Below, in pieces: positions 21,977-32,792 of a stretch of 38,133 nt of DNA (position 1 is the first letter of the stretch; the number at the start of each line of letters is the position of its first letter). The notes below the pieces were generated by a model. That model was given only the letters and a program-made list of their open reading frames with translations, did not search any database and was not told the DNA's origin. The DNA is taken from positions 557,298 through 595,430 of the forward strand of contig NW_003124894.1 in the NCBI RefSeq assembly GCF_000003605.2, in the 5' to 3' direction. The translations under genes and the position numbers were made by a program. Source of the stretch: Saccoglossus kowalevskii. Lineage: Eukaryota; Hemichordata; Enteropneusta; Harrimaniidae.

Positions 21977-24900
21977 TCAAAGAGACGTGTCTTCAATCAC
22001 ACCGCTGTCCCTGTTGCATTCGTGTTGCAACAAAGCCGTGTGCTTTGTGTAGGTGGTTGTGGCAGTTACATGTTGACTTGGTGAGTCATCCGGGTCAGAT
22101 GCTACATCTTCTTCGCAGTACGAGTAAACACCAGATTCGGGATTTTCCTTCACTGAAAGTAAAACATAGAAGTACATAACAATAACGTTCATAACTACCT
22201 TATACTAAAATATGAAGATACACAGATAGGGGAAATGTCACATGGCATGGAAACATAATGCTTTCGTTTGTCTAGGTTATGTGATAAATATTTTGAGTGT
22301 GTATGTATTAAAATATGTAATCATAGTACACATGCAATGTAAATAGAATTATGTGAATTTGCATTGGTGGTGGGAATTACCATGCCAGTTTATACAATTG
22401 TGAATAATATAAAAGTGAAAGGCGTTTTCTCATTAGTGTGTATCATTTATGCATACAATTACATATCTCATATACTTTGTATCATTTTAAATTGTACATG
22501 GTATTTCCAGATTCACACCGGTTGTTAATGGCACATACATTAGATTCTCAACAAGATAATGACAAGTTTCTGCCACTCACCACGAAAGCCACTCATCGCG
22601 AAGCTACTATTATGTTAACAAATAATCCTCTGTTAGTCTGTGCTCGTATCAGAAAATGGCAACAAGGATTTGCGTTAGGGTGGAACTTTACATTATAGAT
22701 ATGTATAGATTGTAACTTACTAGCTGTTACTGTATTATACGTCTCGTCTTGTTTCACTTCTAAGGCTGGCTGCTTCTTTACATCAATGCGTTTATGCTTT
22801 CTCTTGCATTTACTTCTCAGTCGTACAAAGCCTTTCTTAGGAATGCACGGTATGGATGCTCTTTTCAGGTGACCGTTAGAAGACGCTGTCTGTGATTCTG
22901 AATCGTCGCTGCACGATTCCTCCGCTGTGTCGGCGATTTCCGAGACATTTCGACGTAAGCCGACATCACAAGTCGTCCCATACGTATCAAATATGTAGCG
23001 CCTTAACAACATGGCAACGTCATTCCTGTTTTTCTCTTTAAAGAAATGAACAAGTGCCTGAAGATGCTCCTTTGTGATTACACCAATTTTACAAACCCAC
23101 ACTGTTAACACTGCCTTTGTGGGGCTTTTCTTCTTTGTACTTTGGCCAGTCTCCAGAAGAAGTATTTTGTTCATGTCTAAACCCACATGGTGTGCGAACG
23201 TCTTCCAGTCAGTTACAATTTGGTCCTCTTCAATGTTGTCCAGCATTCGGCATATTTCGTTTACGAGTGTACCTGGTAACATAGCACCATACATGCTATA
23301 TTTCGTTTCCGGTGTCTACATAGGAAAATAACAACTATAAATGATGAATAACATCGTGGTTTTGCTGTGGTTGTATTACTAAGTTCATCTGTGTGTTTAT
23401 TTTATGCGTCACAGTCATCTCTCTGCGTCGTGTTCGGTATGGGTTCTATGCTATTTATACATCCAGCGATCCCACATATTTTTTAAATCGGAAAAAATAG
23501 ACGAAGGAAAGTCAAATTCAATTTAATTTATAAAACAAATACCGGTTTGGTGAATATTAGTTTGTTTTTTTTTAAATGTCGAACACGCTTTACCTTCACT
23601 TTGCCGATATTAGTAGTATAGATTTTACCGACACACTTGGAGGCGTGGCCTGTTTGGAATTTTACAAGAAGCACCAATCACAATACTGGCTACGAACCAG
23701 AGCGCGATGCCAACTAATTCTTAGTTCTCTGTGATACAACGTGTGTAAAATATATTATTTATTTACATGCAATTCAATTGGGCACTGCGTGTTGACAGGG
23801 GGCGCGTTAATGAATCCATGTAAACATCTAAAACTACACATTATGTGGCGTAATTCCGGATAACAATTTCCGATGCCCAATGATATCATTGTTATTTCAA
23901 TTTGGTTAACTCACCTTAATGTCCCCAGGCGCAGGCTCGGATATATTGAATTTGACCACAGTGTCTGCGTTTTCGCACAGTCCCATTTGTCGGATAAGAA
24001 GGCGGCAGCGGAACTGGCCATCAGAATTGCGCATGCTCAATACAAAAGTGGCGGAGTCTTCCATTCTCCATAGTTTGTCGTGTGACATCTGAAAACACAA
24101 ATTTGATATTACAATAAAACGACTAATTTAATAGAGAATATTTTTAAAAAGCTACCTTCTTAGTAGTAGCCGTTTTGACCCACATTGTGACACTGAAAAA
24201 CACCACATAAAGAAAATGCGGGTCTCCGATTTTTCATAGAATCACAAATTATGAAAACATTTATGAAAAGTAATTTTTCTCAATTCGTTATGTCAAGTAG
24301 ATTAAAAAATAAGTAAAAGTAATTTTTCATGGAAATTGTGTTTCACATCATTATTCCGTAACATTGACGTAAAACGTCAGACAGTTTGTGGGGCTCGAAC
24401 TTTAAACTAGATTATTTTTATTTATTTTTATTTTGCCATTTCAAAACATATTAGTTGTACAGTGTATGTTTTATAACAAGTGTGACAGTAGTGTGGTCAT
24501 TCTATATTCTAGCAAATGTATAAAATAGGATACCTGTTCAACACCATCATCGTCACCTAAACTCCAGTCATGTGACAAATTCATTACGCGAACTTCAACA
24601 TTTTCTGTTTTCTCCCTGAATAATTGCAATTTTCTCTCTATATCTGCCTGTTTTCCACCAAGCTTGTTTTCCTTTTTCTCGCATTCCTAGAAAAAAAAAC
24701 AGTCAGACAAGTCGTTTTGATTGGATTGTTTTGTGTAGTCATTATTTCCAAACGTTTTGTATATAAGCGTTTTTTTTCACATTTTGTTTTTTCATATTGT
24801 TTTAATATATGCAATATTGGCCCCAGACTATCGTTTTGTTACTATACAAGTAAACTCACAATATGTCAATTGACATGAAACACATAGATAGATATATACA

Positions 24901-27900
24901 TACACATGAATATAGCTAGAAATGTTTTTGGTCGCCACCAGGGTAATTTTTCGGGTATCTCCTGTGTGTTTAGTTATGCGTAGCATTGTTATCATAACGA
25001 CATTGTATTTAATATATATGAAATTTTCTTTTTAAAAAATCAGCTAGTGGCCTCTTAATAATAGTAATTTCAATATCGGGTCATTGAACATACCTCTAAG
25101 GAGTAGGGTCTAATTCCATATAGCCTCAATATCATATCTGGTCCACGGCGTTCCAGAAAAGGGACGAATAAAACGTATATTGCATCTGGTTCCCCCTCTG
25201 CTCCAAAACCAGTGAAATGGTCAACCATAAATATGATGGAGTCGTCTGAAACCCGCAACACATTGTCTTCCGCCTGCAAGTAATCGGTCTTTTCGTTTAA
25301 GTCAGTCTGAGTAATTACTGGCACAAACTTGCGCTGTTCTCCTACACAGTGTGGTACGGTCAGAAACACGTTGTCGTTGAACTTTTGACTTGGCCCGCAG
25401 AAAACAGTCGGTGCGATTGCAACAGTGTTCCTTTTTACACGTGACTGGTGTGCGTCTTCGTTCGTCACGCAGATGTACACTTGCCGTTCCGTGCCTTCTG
25501 GTATTGCGCCGGGTGGTATGTACAGTTGAACATCACGTAACTTTAAGGTTCCCCCGTATTGATCGAACATTGCCGCCTCATAGCTACACGAGTCGGGTTT
25601 GTTGGCGGATGGAACGCCGTGAATTTGTGAGATGTCAATACGAAAAGGGCATCTCTGCGTTTCTGAGTAATTTGGCAACGCATTTGTACAACCATCACAC
25701 TGGCGATCTGTCTCTATTCCTCTCACGTCTTTGTTTCCCGATTGTTCTGGTTCATTAGTTTGACACGTATCTTCAAGGTTGCATTTTCCACTCTTCCCTG
25801 AGATAGACGCCGACTTTTTTTCTTTACCTGTGAAGGGAATTAGTTGTTTACAATATCCACCGAATAAGTAAACACTCGACAAAACGGAAAGGATTATACG
25901 AAAAGAACTTTTACGATTTGATGTCGACAGGATCACGTTAGACAGATTAGGGTCGTGTGCACGTTCTCTGAAATGGTGTCGTGATTACTGAATTCGATGG
26001 ACTGTACGTAAAAATATACACGAATTCAACGAAGCCTGATATACTAGCTTATGTATGATTTTGTTGAAACTATGAGTTTATCTTCTCAGTCACGATAGAC
26101 GAGTCAAATTTCGAGTGCAAAACTATCTGAAACTTATGCCTTCTACTATTGCCATGTATTGACTCGGGTAATTAGGTCTTGGTTATCACGTGTAAGTCAC
26201 GTGTGAAATGTTGGTAGCGAGGCTTTTCCCGCGTATCGAATCCTGCCTTGTTTCAAAACATGACTAAACTAATTCAATGAATATCAGTCGCTAATTAATA
26301 TAATTCGTGTTTTTCTTTCATTATGCTATGCCGTAGATTATACATGAATTGAGAAAACTTGCCTGTAGTTACACCGCTGCTGTGTAACTTGCTTTTATTC
26401 CTTGCCTGCGGTGTTTTCGATATGTTTTGTAATTTCTTCAAGAGTTTCCTTTTTGGTCTATGTTTACCTGCAACGTATAAGCAATAACATGTTGATGTTT
26501 CACAGTTGAAATTCTCAGTTGCTGCAAAGTTCAACCGATGATATCAAATTGAGTACGCTGTCATGGGGATTGTCGCTCGCTGCGTCACTATCTAAAATCA
26601 TTCAAAAGTGCGTAATTTAACCCAAAAAAATGTGAAGTAGATTCTAGGCATCTAGAATCCAGATTTTCACGAATATTTAATATTGTTAGTGAATATGAGT
26701 TTTAAAGAGACAATGTGGACATGTTTAAATTATTTTGTTTGCAAATGCAAATCAGGTTGATAAAAACAGTGTGAGATGATTTATCGTAAAATAAACACGC
26801 TGTTATTCATTTGATGAAATAATTAAATAAAATGCTTGCACGTGCATGGCATGGGCTTCAAATTACCTGTACGTTCGTACGCATGCGCTTTTGCGTTTTA
26901 CAGATAATTACCTTTCTGGACAGCTATGCTTGGAGCTTCTTCTTCTTTGTTGATTTCATTATTGGCATGTGCATAGTCCGTTGAGCGTGAAATTGAACAA
27001 TAACCGAGTTTCTGATTGATAACATGTTCACTGTTTTGGGAAAACAACATCCCACCGTTCAAGGGTTTTCGTGGCTTTTTCCGCCTCGTTATTGTTGCTC
27101 GTTGGTGACGTTTAAGTTCAGGCAACGACGAAAATATATCATATTTGGCAGATTGTCCTGTAGTATCGGATTGGCCATAATTACCATCGTTGACCAAACT
27201 GACCATACTATTCCTGGACTCTGTGAAGAGATGACACGTGTTCAATTGATATAACTAATTACTACTGTGTTACTTTATATATTTTCTATCAGTGTCGCTA
27301 ATATTTTGCTGTTGGGGTAGAAGCCTACGTGAAACAGTGTTCTATTGTGTGATATAGTGCCGAAATGTAAGAGAACTGCCAACAAAACAATTGATATTTT
27401 TCGAACGGTTACTTTAACACACTAATATTTTTCATGACCCATTTTTTAAAAAAAAATAACTATAACAAAATGTACCTCCATTACACACGACATATAATTG
27501 TTTTCACTCTGTGTCACCGACCTACAACTTGAGACACGGCATAATATCTCAACCAATGGCAAAATGGTCACCCGTTCACTATAATATAATCCTCGCTTAC
27601 TTTCGAACGATGATCCTGAGCTTCAACACTTTTTTCAAACCAGCTTTTTTATATTGTACAATTAATTTCAAACTTAATTAATTTTTTGTAAGCGTATAAA
27701 GCATTTTCCACTTTAAAGGTCGTAATTCGTATGCAATTTCCAATTTTGAATTTTTAAACACAAATTATCAAGTATATTATAAACATGTGAAATGTAATTA
27801 AGAATTTGCTTTATCTGTAAAGTGTAAAAACCTATTTTTTACTATAAATGAAACTTTCCATTTTATTTCCTGTAAAAACGTAAAATGCATTTTTATTTCC

Positions 27901-30543
27901 TGTAGCCAATACCTGCTATCCCCTTCCCTTACTGGGCTAAAGGTTAAACACGTCAAACATATACAAAGTATATATTAAATAACATCGACTTAAAACTTTT
28001 CATAATACAAAGTATATTTTTTTTGTTTATTTTTTTTTTTAATATTAACTCCTAGAAAGCGTAGATTAAGTTATGTCTATGATTGTTGTATCAGTTGTAT
28101 GTGTACTAAACAGAGTTTGTTCCATGTTATTTTATTGTTAGAGATGTATGTAACTATAGTATGTAACTATAGACAACTTCCGATTTGAGGAATCAAATGA
28201 ACTTAAAATTCTGTGAAATCGACAGCAAAAAAACACACACAAAATTGAACATGTTGGATTTAGTAGAGGGAATATTAATATGCAAACGATAGATCCCTGA
28301 CACATCAATTACAAAGATTACACCAATTATGTGTATAGATTCATTTCATAGATAATGTCAGATAATAACGGAATACACATCACAGTTACACAATATTGTG
28401 TATTGTCATGATTTATTTCCATGTGTCTAGAGATCGATCACTGATACGAATTGATAGTTGGTTTCATGTGAAGTGCTGGGTGTCATCATTCAACGCTCTA
28501 CCATAACCTGTCATCATTTAAGCTTATACAAGGTACTGGGCGGAACTCTAGTCAGTTATTGGAACTAATTACGATACAAACTTTGCTAACAGACTGTTAT
28601 TCCCGACAGTTTGGTATGTGTAGTTTCTTAATATAGCGGACAATTAATCAATATATATGACGTGTTGAGTACTTCGTGTGATTGGCTACATGCGAGTGAA
28701 ATGTTTGGAGGCTACGCCTTAAGCTTTTAAACTCCCCTATAATTGGCTAAAGTTTTGGAACGTAAATAAAGTGAGTCTTGGTCAGTCTGAGAAAGATCTC
28801 CACTAGACGAGGCGAGTCTTGAGAGTGCTCCACGAAGCGAGAGAGTCTTGGGGCTTTTCCCCGGGGTATTTAGTCTTGGAGAGTTTTCAACGAGCGACTA
28901 AGACTAGAAGTTGACACGTATTCTATATCTGTGTGTGTGTCTTTGCTTGGTCGAAAGGTGGCGAATGTAGCGATCCCGTGTACATGAGAGAAGGTTTAAT
29001 AACACGATAATTAAGCCATCATAAAACCACAGTCCCTCTATGATAGAGGGACTGTGATAAAACACAGAACACGCCGATCAAAATCGTGTGTTGTATTCAG
29101 TTGGCTTCCTCTGCCTCGTGATAAGCTTAATTTGAACCTTTGTTTATAGTATCTATAACTGAACAAATAAGCAAAACGTGCTGGTTTACTGAAAATAACT
29201 CTCTCCCAATTATAATTGTTTTCATTTGCTAGTTCTTCGAAAACTTACTTTAATATTACACCGAATTCGGCACCACTGAGCATGTTACTGCAAATATATG
29301 AAATGCATTGTGGAAGATAAACTCCGATTGTATATAATGAAAACCTAGCACTACTATATCCAGTCTCACTAAATTTTATGTAATTTTTTCAAAATGATTT
29401 CACAAGTTAGATTTCATATTAATAAAATTATATGACTTTTTCATGAAGAAATAAACTCCCCATGGAAACCAGTGTAAACATGATAATTTTTCATGATAAT
29501 TCACACTTTTCTATCCCAAAAGGTCATCCTGTGACCCCTTTTTCATTTCGGTATTCTGATGGTATTAACTCAGAATAATGAAAAAATGACGATCATGACA
29601 TATAAACTTCAATTCGGCTCTTAAATATACATCCAGGAAGAAAACTATTAGCCCCAAAAAGCGAATAGTTTCTGGTCAGCACACCATTCAGTTCGAAATG
29701 TGTATACCTCTACTTTATTTAATGCTATCTGCTAAACTTTTCGATAAAAGTTCTGGTGGTTTTAATCGTACCAATTAATATTTAAAAACTTGTTTTGTTA
29801 TTTATTTTTCGCTCACCGTAGAAATGACCAAAAGTAGCAGTTGACAGTGGAAGCTGCATATCGGGCAAAATAGCATACGTATTTATTTTAACTTGAGCTG
29901 AAATCGGTAGTATTCTCCCTCACCAGCAGCTAAATATAACCACGCACAAGTTAAAAAATGTTAGTTTGATCTAGCATGAATTGCCTCTATTTATTATCAA
30001 CATATCACCTAGTAAATACCTACCTGTTGGTTCTACCGCCCACGGGTCGTGTTCATTGCAGCTGACCGCACAGTACATTTCCTTCAACCCGGCGGTTACC
30101 ATGACATCGTTCAAACTTGTATAACTTGACTCATTTCTGTAACGTGCGCACTCTTCGTACAGATTTTGTTGTTGTGACCTATCTGTTACCACCTCTGCCA
30201 TTGGGTCTTTTGGTCGAATTGTTAAACCTTCCATCTCATGTATTGTTTGCGAAACTTTTGACTTATTTTGTGCAATGGTTTCTACATCCACAGTGTTTGG
30301 TATTTTGGACGTAGCTGTCTGACGTTCTAATCCCTTCTCTCTCGCTTCAGCGTTGTCAATCGTACACGCCATTATTTTATGGTCTGTTTCATCTGTGTCG
30401 ATCTTCTCATTTACATTTGTTATACATATTCCTTGATCGTGATTATTCGTTGAATCTGTAAGACTCATTGTTTGGTTATTCTTCTCAGTTTCGATTGTCA
30501 GACAGTCTTTGCGCATTTCGGGTGAGTCCACTAATAAGTTATG
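21977..30543 (-). CDS. ZU5-UPA-death domain protein, UNC5CL/UNC5-like
   Basis: Eight exons in transcript order, 30543-30024, 27220-26912, 26467-26363, 25827-25094, 24686-24534, 24088-23915, 23315-22721 and 22152-21977, total 2766 bases, 921 residues plus TGA, with matching phases. Roughly the first 400 residues are low-complexity and charged. The 25827-25094 exon holds a ZU5 domain (GGTLKLRDVQLYIPPGAI, then VDHFTGFG). The next two exons look like a UPA domain. The 23315-22721 exon holds a death domain (DWKTFAHHVGLD, then SPTKAVLTVWVCK), followed by a basic stretch and an acidic, Ser-rich tail. ZU5-UPA-death is the cytoplasmic module of UNC5 netrin receptors and of UNC5CL, which signals toward NF-kB. 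No Ig, thrombospondin or membrane segment appears here. The 5' end is uncertain: 30543 is a splice-acceptor-like start, the first ATG in frame is at about residue 10, and exons may lie further right. Confidence 0.85.
26363..26368 (-). other. GC-AG intron donor in the ZU5-death gene
   Basis: The exon 26467-26363 ends CTACAG and is followed by GCAAGT, the usual form of the rare GC donor class, rather than GT. Using it keeps phase 1 and joins perfectly to the exon at 25827. No GT donor in reach preserves the frame. GC donors are often linked to regulated splicing. Confidence 0.7.
27682..27930 (-). repeat. Interspersed repeat, inverted copy of 35547-35800
   Basis: Shared blocks in the same order, relative to the reverse complement of the other copy, include GTAATTC, TTTGCTTTATCTGTAAAGTG, AAAACCTATTTTTTACT, GTAAAAACGTAAAATGC and CTATCCCC. 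Identity is roughly 80% by eye. No coding capacity. This copy sits in the large first intron of the ZU5-death gene. Confidence 0.75.
28785..28912. repeat. Degenerate minisatellite, about 29-bp unit, with GAGTCTTG core
   Basis: GAGTCTTG or TAGTCTTG recurs at 28814, 28843 and 28871 with 28-29 base spacing, plus an earlier copy at 28773. Most units continue with AGAG.., a CAACGAGCGA- or CACGAAGCGA-like block and a GC-rich stretch, unlike the AT-rich surroundings. Confidence 0.55.
29028..29056. mobile_element. 29-bp perfect hairpin bracketed by 7-bp direct repeats
   Basis: Two perfect 14-base inverted arms (CACAGTCCCTCTAT and its complement) surround one central base. ATAAAAC lies immediately outside on both sides, at 29021-29027 and 29057-29063, in direct orientation. 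The arrangement looks like a tiny fold-back insertion with a target-site duplication, or the remnant of an element that lost its interior. Confidence 0.55.
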
Positions 30544-31720
30544 CTGTACAACACAGACGAGAAACGGCGTCGCCTTTTCTCGTACTTTCACACGTCACGG
30601 TACAGATCCCGGAATCGCAGAATTCTTCAACTGATCCCGGAATCGCAACAATCTTTAACCGTTGTGCTGACGACTCTGAAAAATCGAAGGATAAGTCTTA
30701 AACGATAGTGTGAATAACAGTGAGTACACCTCGAGGAGGGGCACTTGCTGAATTGGTTTATAGATAGATCTATTGTTAGTATTTAAAAAGGGCCTTTTTT
30801 TATTAGATTAAAAAACAAAGTTTGATGTCCCATATATATGAAAGCACTAGATATGACATGGATATGATAGTTCTACAATAAGGTGACATTCGCTTACCAC
30901 GATACATACAAAACACTTTCATATATAACACTGCATCTCAATATTTTAGCTTCTATACAGACGTCTGTGTTATGTATAAATTAAAATGTTTCTATAGAAA
31001 GAAAGTTTCTATTTTCAATTCTTGAGAATAATTTCATGATTATCTATTTAATATCTGTCAAACCATACTCCCCAAGAATTAGTTTGTTATCACCATTACA
31101 ACTTGCGTTTAAACACGAATCAGTGCAATGCGCCAAATGTCAAGTCTTGCACAATAAGCCATGTCTCCCTAACTGGGTTGTTATTCAATATACAACAATT
31201 CATATCGATTACGTCTTGTCAGCTGTGTATTGTTCCCGCTAACTTTAGAACTGTATGACACAAGGAGGAAGTTGGCTTAACAAAAACGTTTTTTTTTTTT
31301 GAGGAAGTAATGAACATTTCCTTGAAGAAGTACAATTGTGTTTTTGTTCAATTACTGACAACAGTTTAGTAACGAGCTAGAAAGTACAAATACAGTGTCA
31401 CTGGCATGGCGACAGTGAACGCCGCCATCTCAATCTATACATGGACATAGAGCATACTAGTAATGAAATCCATGTGTTATTACTTCTCGTGCTTAATACA
31501 ATTACTGTAACAATGACTGAATAAAATGCGACCGTTGAACGTGGTCCTATTATATATAACATGTCATTGAAAATTACACAGTCCCCGTTAAGTTCTCTTT
31601 GTGCTCGTCATATTAAAGCGGAGGGGTTGTCGCGAGCGTGTCGATGAAACTTGAGTTCCAGGTGGCGTATACAACAGATTGTTTATTTACATCAAAACAC
31701 GTGCTTCGTGTCATAGTAAT

Positions 31721-32792
31721 ATGGCCAAAATAAAAACAGCCGTTATTCAGCCATCTTTGATCTGATTATGAAACACACTGATATGTATGATGTATGTGCC
31801 AAATACGAATGAAAATGGTACATAAATTGTGGAAATATAGTAGTAAGGCCAAAAAGTCAGATGGCTGTCAATCGGCCATCCTTGACCAGATTATGAAACA
31901 AATTGTCATGGACATGCATCCTAACATGTATAAAGTACATGTACTAGTATGTGCCAAATTTGAATGAAAACTGACAGAGCACGTCCAAGATACCGCATAA
32001 AAAACAAAAACAAGATGCCTGCCAGTCGACCATTTTTGATTCATTTGTGAAATAAATCATCATAGACATGTATCCTAACATGTATAATCCATGTACCAAG
32101 TTTGAATGACAACTGACAAAGCATGTCCAAAATACAACATTTTCAAAAAACAAGATGGCTGCCAGTCGGCCATTTTGAATCAAATCGCTAAACTACTGCA
32201 TGTGCATATGTCCCACATAAGGTACTAGGCACATGCAAAGAATGAACGGAATCGGTCCACAGGATTCTGAAATATGACGTTGGATAGACTGACGCACGGA
32301 CAGACGGATACACGGACGGTCGGGCGGACAGACTCAGGAACTCACGGACGGTCGGAGACATGTATCCTAACATGTATGATCTATGTACTAAATTTGAATG
32401 AAAACTGACAAAGCATGTCCAAAATACGACATTTTCAAAAAACAAGATGGCTGCCAGTCGGCCATCTTTGATCCAATTGTGAAATAAATCATCATGGACA
32501 TGTATCCTAACATGTATAATCTATGTACCAAGTTTGAATGAAAACTGACAAAGCATGTCCAAAATACAACATTTTCGAAAAAACAAGATGGCTGCCAGTC
32601 GGCCATTTTGAATCGAATCACTAAACCACTGCATGTGCATATGTCCCACATAAAGTACTAGGCACATGCAAAGAATGAACGGATTCGGTCCAAGGGATTC
32701 TGAGATAGGACTCCGGACGGACGCACGGACGCACAGACGGACGGAGACCGAATTATAAGTCCCCGTTTTCGGACTTCGTCCGAACGGGGACT
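31721..32792 (+). mobile_element. Composite tandem-repeat element with tetranucleotide tracts and terminal hairpin
   Basis: Units of about 140-155 bases recur five or more times. Their landmarks are GACATGTATCCTAACATGTA (from 31911, 32065, 32357, 32497) and AAGATGGCTGCCAGTCGGCCA (near 32013, 32153, 32445, 32588). Twice the array runs into the same tail (CACTGCATGTGCATATGTCC to GATTCTGA, about 32190-32270 and 32625-32705), then a GGAC/GGACG-rich microsatellite. The second tail ends in a hairpin. Tandem core, tetranucleotide tract and 3' hairpin resemble non-autonomous Helitron/Helentron-related families such as Pearl elements of bivalves. No transposase is present. Confidence 0.65.
32758..32792 (+). 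repeat. Terminal hairpin of the composite element
   Basis: AGTCCCCGTTTTCGGAC and GTCCGAACGGGGACT pair around a TTC loop, with two unpaired bases in the left arm. It is followed by AATAA; the last arm base plus following bases read CTAA, compatible with a Helitron-type CTRR end but placed closer to the stem than usual. Confidence 0.75.

Larger units (their letters stand above)
27221..30023 (-). other. Large intron of the ZU5-death gene
   Basis: The 2.8-kb intron separates the first exon seen from the second. It holds the repeat copy at 27682-27930, a GAGTCTTG minisatellite at 28785-28912 and the palindrome at 29028-29056. I saw no additional exon with family similarity. Confidence 0.65.

Noticed and set aside
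25828..25936. Upstream extension of the ZU5 exon with a hydrophobic stretch resembling a membrane anchor
   Set aside because: The frame has no ATG in this extension and a good acceptor at 25827 matches the phase of the preceding exon, so it is intron.
31944..32651. Three open frames on the minus strand with near-identical peptides
   Set aside because: They are translations of the composite tandem repeat, which explains the similarity.
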